Program-made: the position numbers and the translations under genes
The notes under the pieces: model-generated
Told to the model about the DNA's origin: nothing
Databases searched by the model: none
The model's input: only the letters and a program-made list of their open reading frames with translations
Shown: positions 48,793 through 51,586 of the stretch, piece by piece
How the letters are laid out: every line of letters starts with the position of its first letter
Position numbering within the stretch: position 1 is the first letter of the stretch
From: Gemmatimonadaceae bacterium
GTDB taxonomy: Bacteria > Gemmatimonadota > Gemmatimonadetes > Gemmatimonadales > Gemmatimonadaceae
Assembly: GCA_025930755.1 (NCBI GenBank)
Contig: JAICOJ010000014.1
Span: 1-51,586 of the forward strand
Direction of reading: 5' to 3'
DNA length: 51,586 nucleotides

Positions 48793-50475
48793 ATGATGCG
48801 CATTACGACTCTGATCTCCCTCGTCCTCGCGGCCGCCCCGGCCCTCGCGCAGTCCACGGCTGCGCCCGCGCCGATCACGCCCAACGAGATCGACGGGCAC
48901 CTTCGCTTCCTGTCGTCGGATCTTCTCGAGGGCCGTGCTCCAGCGACACGCGGCGGGCGCCTCGCCGCGGAATACATCGCGGCGCAGCTGCGCGTATTCG
49001 GCGTCGAGCCGGGAGTGAATGGATCGTACTTCCAGAAGGTCCCCATCGACGTGGTGGCGGCGACGCGATCGACGATTCGCGCGGTGGCCACCAATCGCGG
49101 GGCGGGGGTGGGCAGCGCCAGCGACGCACCTCCTGCCGCTCCCGCGCTTCGTTATCCGGAGGACGTCGTGGTGTGGGCCGGGTCCGCTGTCGAGACGAGC
49201 GGCGCGAGCGGAGAGCTCGTGTTCGTCGGGTACGGATCCACCGCCCCCGAGTACCAGTGGGATGACTTCAAGGGCGCCGACGTCCGTGGCAAGGTGCTGC
49301 TCATCCTGGTAAACGACCCGCCGGCGCCGCGGAATGAACCGGATCTGTTCGGCGGTCGCGCGATGACGTACTACGGACGCTGGACCTACAAGTTCGAGGA
49401 AGCGGAACGGCGCGGCGCGGCCGGCGCGCTGATCATCCATACGACCGAGCGGGCGGGGTATCCATGGCACACCGTCGTCGGATCGTGGGCGAAGGAGCAG
49501 CGCATGCTGCCACGGGATCCCAAGCTTCCGGCTCCACTCGGGGTGCGGGGGTGGATCACCGACAGTGCCGCAACGGCGCTGCTCGCCCAGGCCGGGCTCG
49601 ATCTCGCGCAGCTTCGCACCCGGGCGGAGTCGCGCGACTTCGCTCCTGTTGCCACCGGCATCAGAGCGGAAATCGCGTTCCGCAACACCGTGGAGCATCT
49701 CGAGTCGGAGAACGTGGTCGGTATCGTCCGCGGCCGCGATCCGGTGCTGCGCGACCAGTTCGTCGCCTTCAGCTCACACTGGGATCACCTGGGCATCGGC
49801 CCCGCGGTCGACGGGGATTCCATCTACAATGGCGCGCTCGACAACGCGTCAGGCGTTGCCGATCTGCTGGCGGTGGCGCGTGTCGCACAGCAGTCGTCGC
49901 CCAGGCCACGCCGCTCGCTCCTCTTCGTGTTCGTCACCGCGGAGGAATCCGGATTGCTGGGCTCCGAGTTCTTCGGACAGAATCCCACCGCCCCTGTCGA
50001 CAAGATCGTCGCCAACATCAATGTCGACGGCGGCAACATCCTCGGCCGCGTGCGAGACCTGACCGTGCTGGGATTCAACAAGTCATCGCTCGGCCCGGCT
50101 CTGGCGCGGATGCTCGGCACTCGCGGAATGCGCATTACACCGGAGGAGCATCCGGAGCGTGGATACTTTTATCGCTCGGACCATTTCTCCTTCGCGAAGG
50201 TCGGCATTCCCTCGATCTCGATCGGCGCGGGGACGGATTACATCGGGCGTCCCCGAGGGTGGGGCGTCGAGCAGAACGAGGACTATACCGCGAAGCGCTA
50301 CCATCAGCCCTCGGATGCCTATCGGCCCGACTTCGATCTGACGGGCGCGGCGCAGCTGGCGGAAATCATCCTGCGCTTCGGCGCGTCGGTCGCGAACTCG
50401 CCCACGGTGCCCACCTGGAACCCGGACGCGGAGTTCCGGGAGGTGCGGGAGAAGTCGTTGCGCGCCTCACTCTAG
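48793..50475 (+). CDS. Exported M28-family zinc aminopeptidase with PA domain
   Basis: A 560-residue exported peptidase. The signal is MMRITTLISLVLAAAPALAQ. A protease-associated (PA) insert is suggested by GVRG-like turns and RRGAAGALIIHTTERAGYP. The M28 zinc ligands are visible in order: AFSSHWDHLG (His), NGALDNASGVADLL (Asp), VTAEESGLLGSEFF (Glu pair), NINVDGGN (Asp) and the late KRYHQPSD (His). Family enzymes remove N-terminal residues from peptides outside the cytoplasm, which fits the S46 peptidase earlier in the window. The next gene starts 7 bases later. Confidence 0.94.
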   Translation: MMRITTLISLVLAAAPALAQSTAAPAPITPNEIDGHLRFLSSDLLEGRAPATRGGRLAAEYIAAQLRVFGVEPGVNGSYFQKVPIDVVAATRSTIRAVATNRGAGVGSASDAPPAAPALRYPEDVVVWAGSAVETSGASGELVFVGYGSTAPEYQWDDFKGADVRGKVLLILVNDPPAPRNEPDLFGGRAMTYYGRWTYKFEEAERRGAAGALIIHTTERAGYPWHTVVGSWAKEQRMLPRDPKLPAPLGVRGWITDSAATALLAQAGLDLAQLRTRAESRDFAPVATGIRAEIAFRNTVEHLESENVVGIVRGRDPVLRDQFVAFSSHWDHLGIGPAVDGDSIYNGALDNASGVADLLAVARVAQQSSPRPRRSLLFVFVTAEESGLLGSEFFGQNPTAPVDKIVANINVDGGNILGRVRDLTVLGFNKSSLGPALARMLGTRGMRITPEEHPERGYFYRSDHFSFAKVGIPSISIGAGTDYIGRPRGWGVEQNEDYTAKRYHQPSDAYRPDFDLTGAAQLAEIILRFGASVANSPTVPTWNPDAEFREVREKSLRASL

Positions 50476-50482
50476 GCCGCAG

Positions 50483-51397
50483 GTGGGAATCGTCCGTCTT
50501 CCGAGGGCGGTCGCGGCCGCGTTGCGCGACGGTCGTCCCGTCGTCGCATTGGAAAGCTCGGTGTTGGCGCAGGGGCTCCCCGTCCCTGCAAACCGGGAAT
50601 GCGCCGAGCGGATGGTGCGTGCCGTGTCCTCCCAGGGTGCGGTCCCGGCGATCACGGCTGTCGTGAGCGGTGTGGCGACTGCCGGGCTCGACGATGCGGA
50701 GCTGGAGCGGTTTCTCAGACGCGAGGGCATAGGCAAGGTGTCCGCACGCGATCTCCCGATGGCCATGGCTCGAGGCAGTGACGGCGCGACGACCGTTGCC
50801 GCCGCGATCGCGATCGCGGCGCTGGCGGGGATCGACGTATTCGCGACTGGCGGCATCGGCGGCGTGCACCGCGGAGCCAATGGCGCGACGTACGACGAAT
50901 CCGCGGACCTCGTGGAGTTGGCGCGTACCCCGGCGCTCGTGGTGAGCGCAGGCGCAAAGTCCATCCTCGACGTGCCTGCGACGCTGGAACGGCTCGAGAC
51001 GCTGGGCGTTCCCATTATAGGCTATCGAACGGGAGAGATGCCCGGATTCTTCACGGCCGAGACGGGACTCACCCTTTCGACGCGTGCAGAAAATGTGAAG
51101 GAAGTGGCGGCCATCTGGCGCGCTCACCGCGAGCTCGGCCGGAAGACGGCGATGCTCGTGGTGCAGCCGCCACCGGCTGATGTTGCGTTGCCGCGGCGTG
51201 CGGTCGAGGAGGCGGTGGAAAGCGCGATGCAGGCTGCGCAATCCGAAGGCGTTCATGGTGGCGCTCTTACGCCGTTTCTGCTGGCGGCCGTGGAGCGCGA
51301 GACGGGTGGACGGTCACTCGGCGCGAATCTGGCATTGCTCGAGGCCAACGCCATGCTGGCGGCAGAGATAGCAGGCGAACTGGCCCACGGCCCATGA
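50483..51397 (+). CDS. psuG: Pseudouridine-5'-phosphate glycosidase
   Basis: PsuG splits pseudouridine 5'-phosphate into uracil and ribose 5-phosphate in RNA-base salvage. The 304-residue protein has the family blocks VVALESSVLAQGLPVPAN, AITAVVSGVATAG, KVSARDLPMAMARGSDGATT, FATGGIGGVHRG, VVSAGAKSILD and GYRTGEMPGFF. The GTG at 50483 is used; no strong ribosome site is seen. The pseudouridine kinase gene psuK is not in the window. It is transcribed with the M28 peptidase gene. Confidence 0.95.
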   Translation: MGIVRLPRAVAAALRDGRPVVALESSVLAQGLPVPANRECAERMVRAVSSQGAVPAITAVVSGVATAGLDDAELERFLRREGIGKVSARDLPMAMARGSDGATTVAAAIAIAALAGIDVFATGGIGGVHRGANGATYDESADLVELARTPALVVSAGAKSILDVPATLERLETLGVPIIGYRTGEMPGFFTAETGLTLSTRAENVKEVAAIWRAHRELGRKTAMLVVQPPPADVALPRRAVEEAVESAMQAAQSEGVHGGALTPFLLAAVERETGGRSLGANLALLEANAMLAAEIAGELAHGP

Positions 51398-51456
51398 CCT
51401 TGGCCCCACAAGGTGAGCGAGGCACCCGCCTCCTAGTCGCTATTTGCTTCTATTGC

Positions 51457-51486
51457 TTGAACTTCGCGGTTTCGTCGTGGTAGTAT
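51457..51486 (+). promoter_or_regulatory. Sigma-70-like promoter for the last gene
   Basis: TTGAAC at 51457-51462 and TAGTAT at 51481-51486 are separated by 18 bases, a fair match to a housekeeping promoter. The start codon of the last gene lies 42 bases further on, after a GGAGG ribosome site. Confidence 0.6.
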
Positions 51487-51527
51487 AGGCGTGAGGCCTA
51501 CCCTTCCGGTTGGAGGTGCCGCTGGAC

Positions 51528-51586
51528 ATGCCTTCCCCGTTCCTGAGTTCCGAAGAGTACGACGAGCGCGCCCACCAGCTCTATAA
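51528..51586 (+). CDS. Start of a gene cut by the window edge, probable TPR protein
   Basis: Only 19 codons are visible: MPSPFLSSEEYDERAHQLY and the next base pairs. A GGAGG site lies 11 bases before the ATG and a promoter lies upstream. The helical wording SSEEYDERAHQLY resembles the first helix of a tetratricopeptide repeat; this is a guess from very little sequence. Confidence 0.55.
   Translation, partial: MPSPFLSSEEYDERAHQLY

Overview
The window is GC-rich chromosomal DNA from a Gram-negative, probably aerobic, free-living bacterium. The gene content (MsrPQ, S46 and M28 peptidases, many Sec-exported proteins ending in A-x-A or AQ, TolB-like propellers, aconitase A, many GTG starts, the TPR protein at the right edge) looks most like Gemmatimonadota. 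That assignment comes from family recognition only. No phage, insertion sequence, CRISPR array, rRNA or tRNA was seen; both strands are densely coded in short operons.

Layout. 0.1-2 kb: small membrane protein and the msrP-msrQ methionine sulfoxide reductase pair. 2-9 kb: secreted and envelope proteins (sugar dehydrogenase, two related exported proteins, CHRD lipoprotein, two PAP2 phosphatases, an S46 dipeptidyl peptidase). 9.2-15 kb: RecQ-type helicase with an SDR/DUF1990-like fusion, DCC and OsmC-like redox proteins, a K+-channel-like protein and a hydrolase. 15.4-19.3 kb: hydrolase, phosphoribosyltransferase and erythromycin-esterase-like genes. 19.4-22.2 kb: aguA and aguB (agmatine to putrescine) and a peroxiredoxin gene with an in-frame TGA at its peroxidatic cysteine codon. 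22.4-25.1 kb: small stress or envelope genes. 25.1-32.2 kb: a lipid region, with an alpha-oxoamine synthase resembling serine palmitoyltransferase, a decarboxylase-fold partner, a lipid kinase and a Zn-alcohol dehydrogenase on the minus strand; a PlsC-like acyltransferase, a Tam41-like cytidylyltransferase candidate and a CDP-alcohol phosphatidyltransferase on the plus strand. 32-40.6 kb: DinB-like protein, aconitase, propeller lipoprotein, trehalose-6-phosphate synthase, M20 peptidase, single-domain response regulator. 40.6-45 kb: a patatin-ferredoxin fusion, an amino acid permease and a kynureninase-like enzyme. 45-51.6 kb: a beta-lactamase-like gene with a TGA in its signal peptide, a sortase with an adjacent candidate substrate, DUF72, M28 peptidase, PsuG and the start of a TPR protein.

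Two signals stand out. First, the TGA in the peroxiredoxin gene falls exactly at the catalytic position of the P-x-x-x-T-x-x-C motif, the protein has no other cysteine, and a perfect 7-bp hairpin follows at a bacterial SECIS-like distance; this is a candidate selenoprotein. Second, about twenty intergenic spots, mostly at operon ends, carry arrays of 7-bp (sometimes 9-bp) units arranged as inverted repeats. The unit sequence differs between families but the architecture is the same, several run into the 3' ends of genes and encode their C-terminal tails, and at least two have intrinsic-terminator features.
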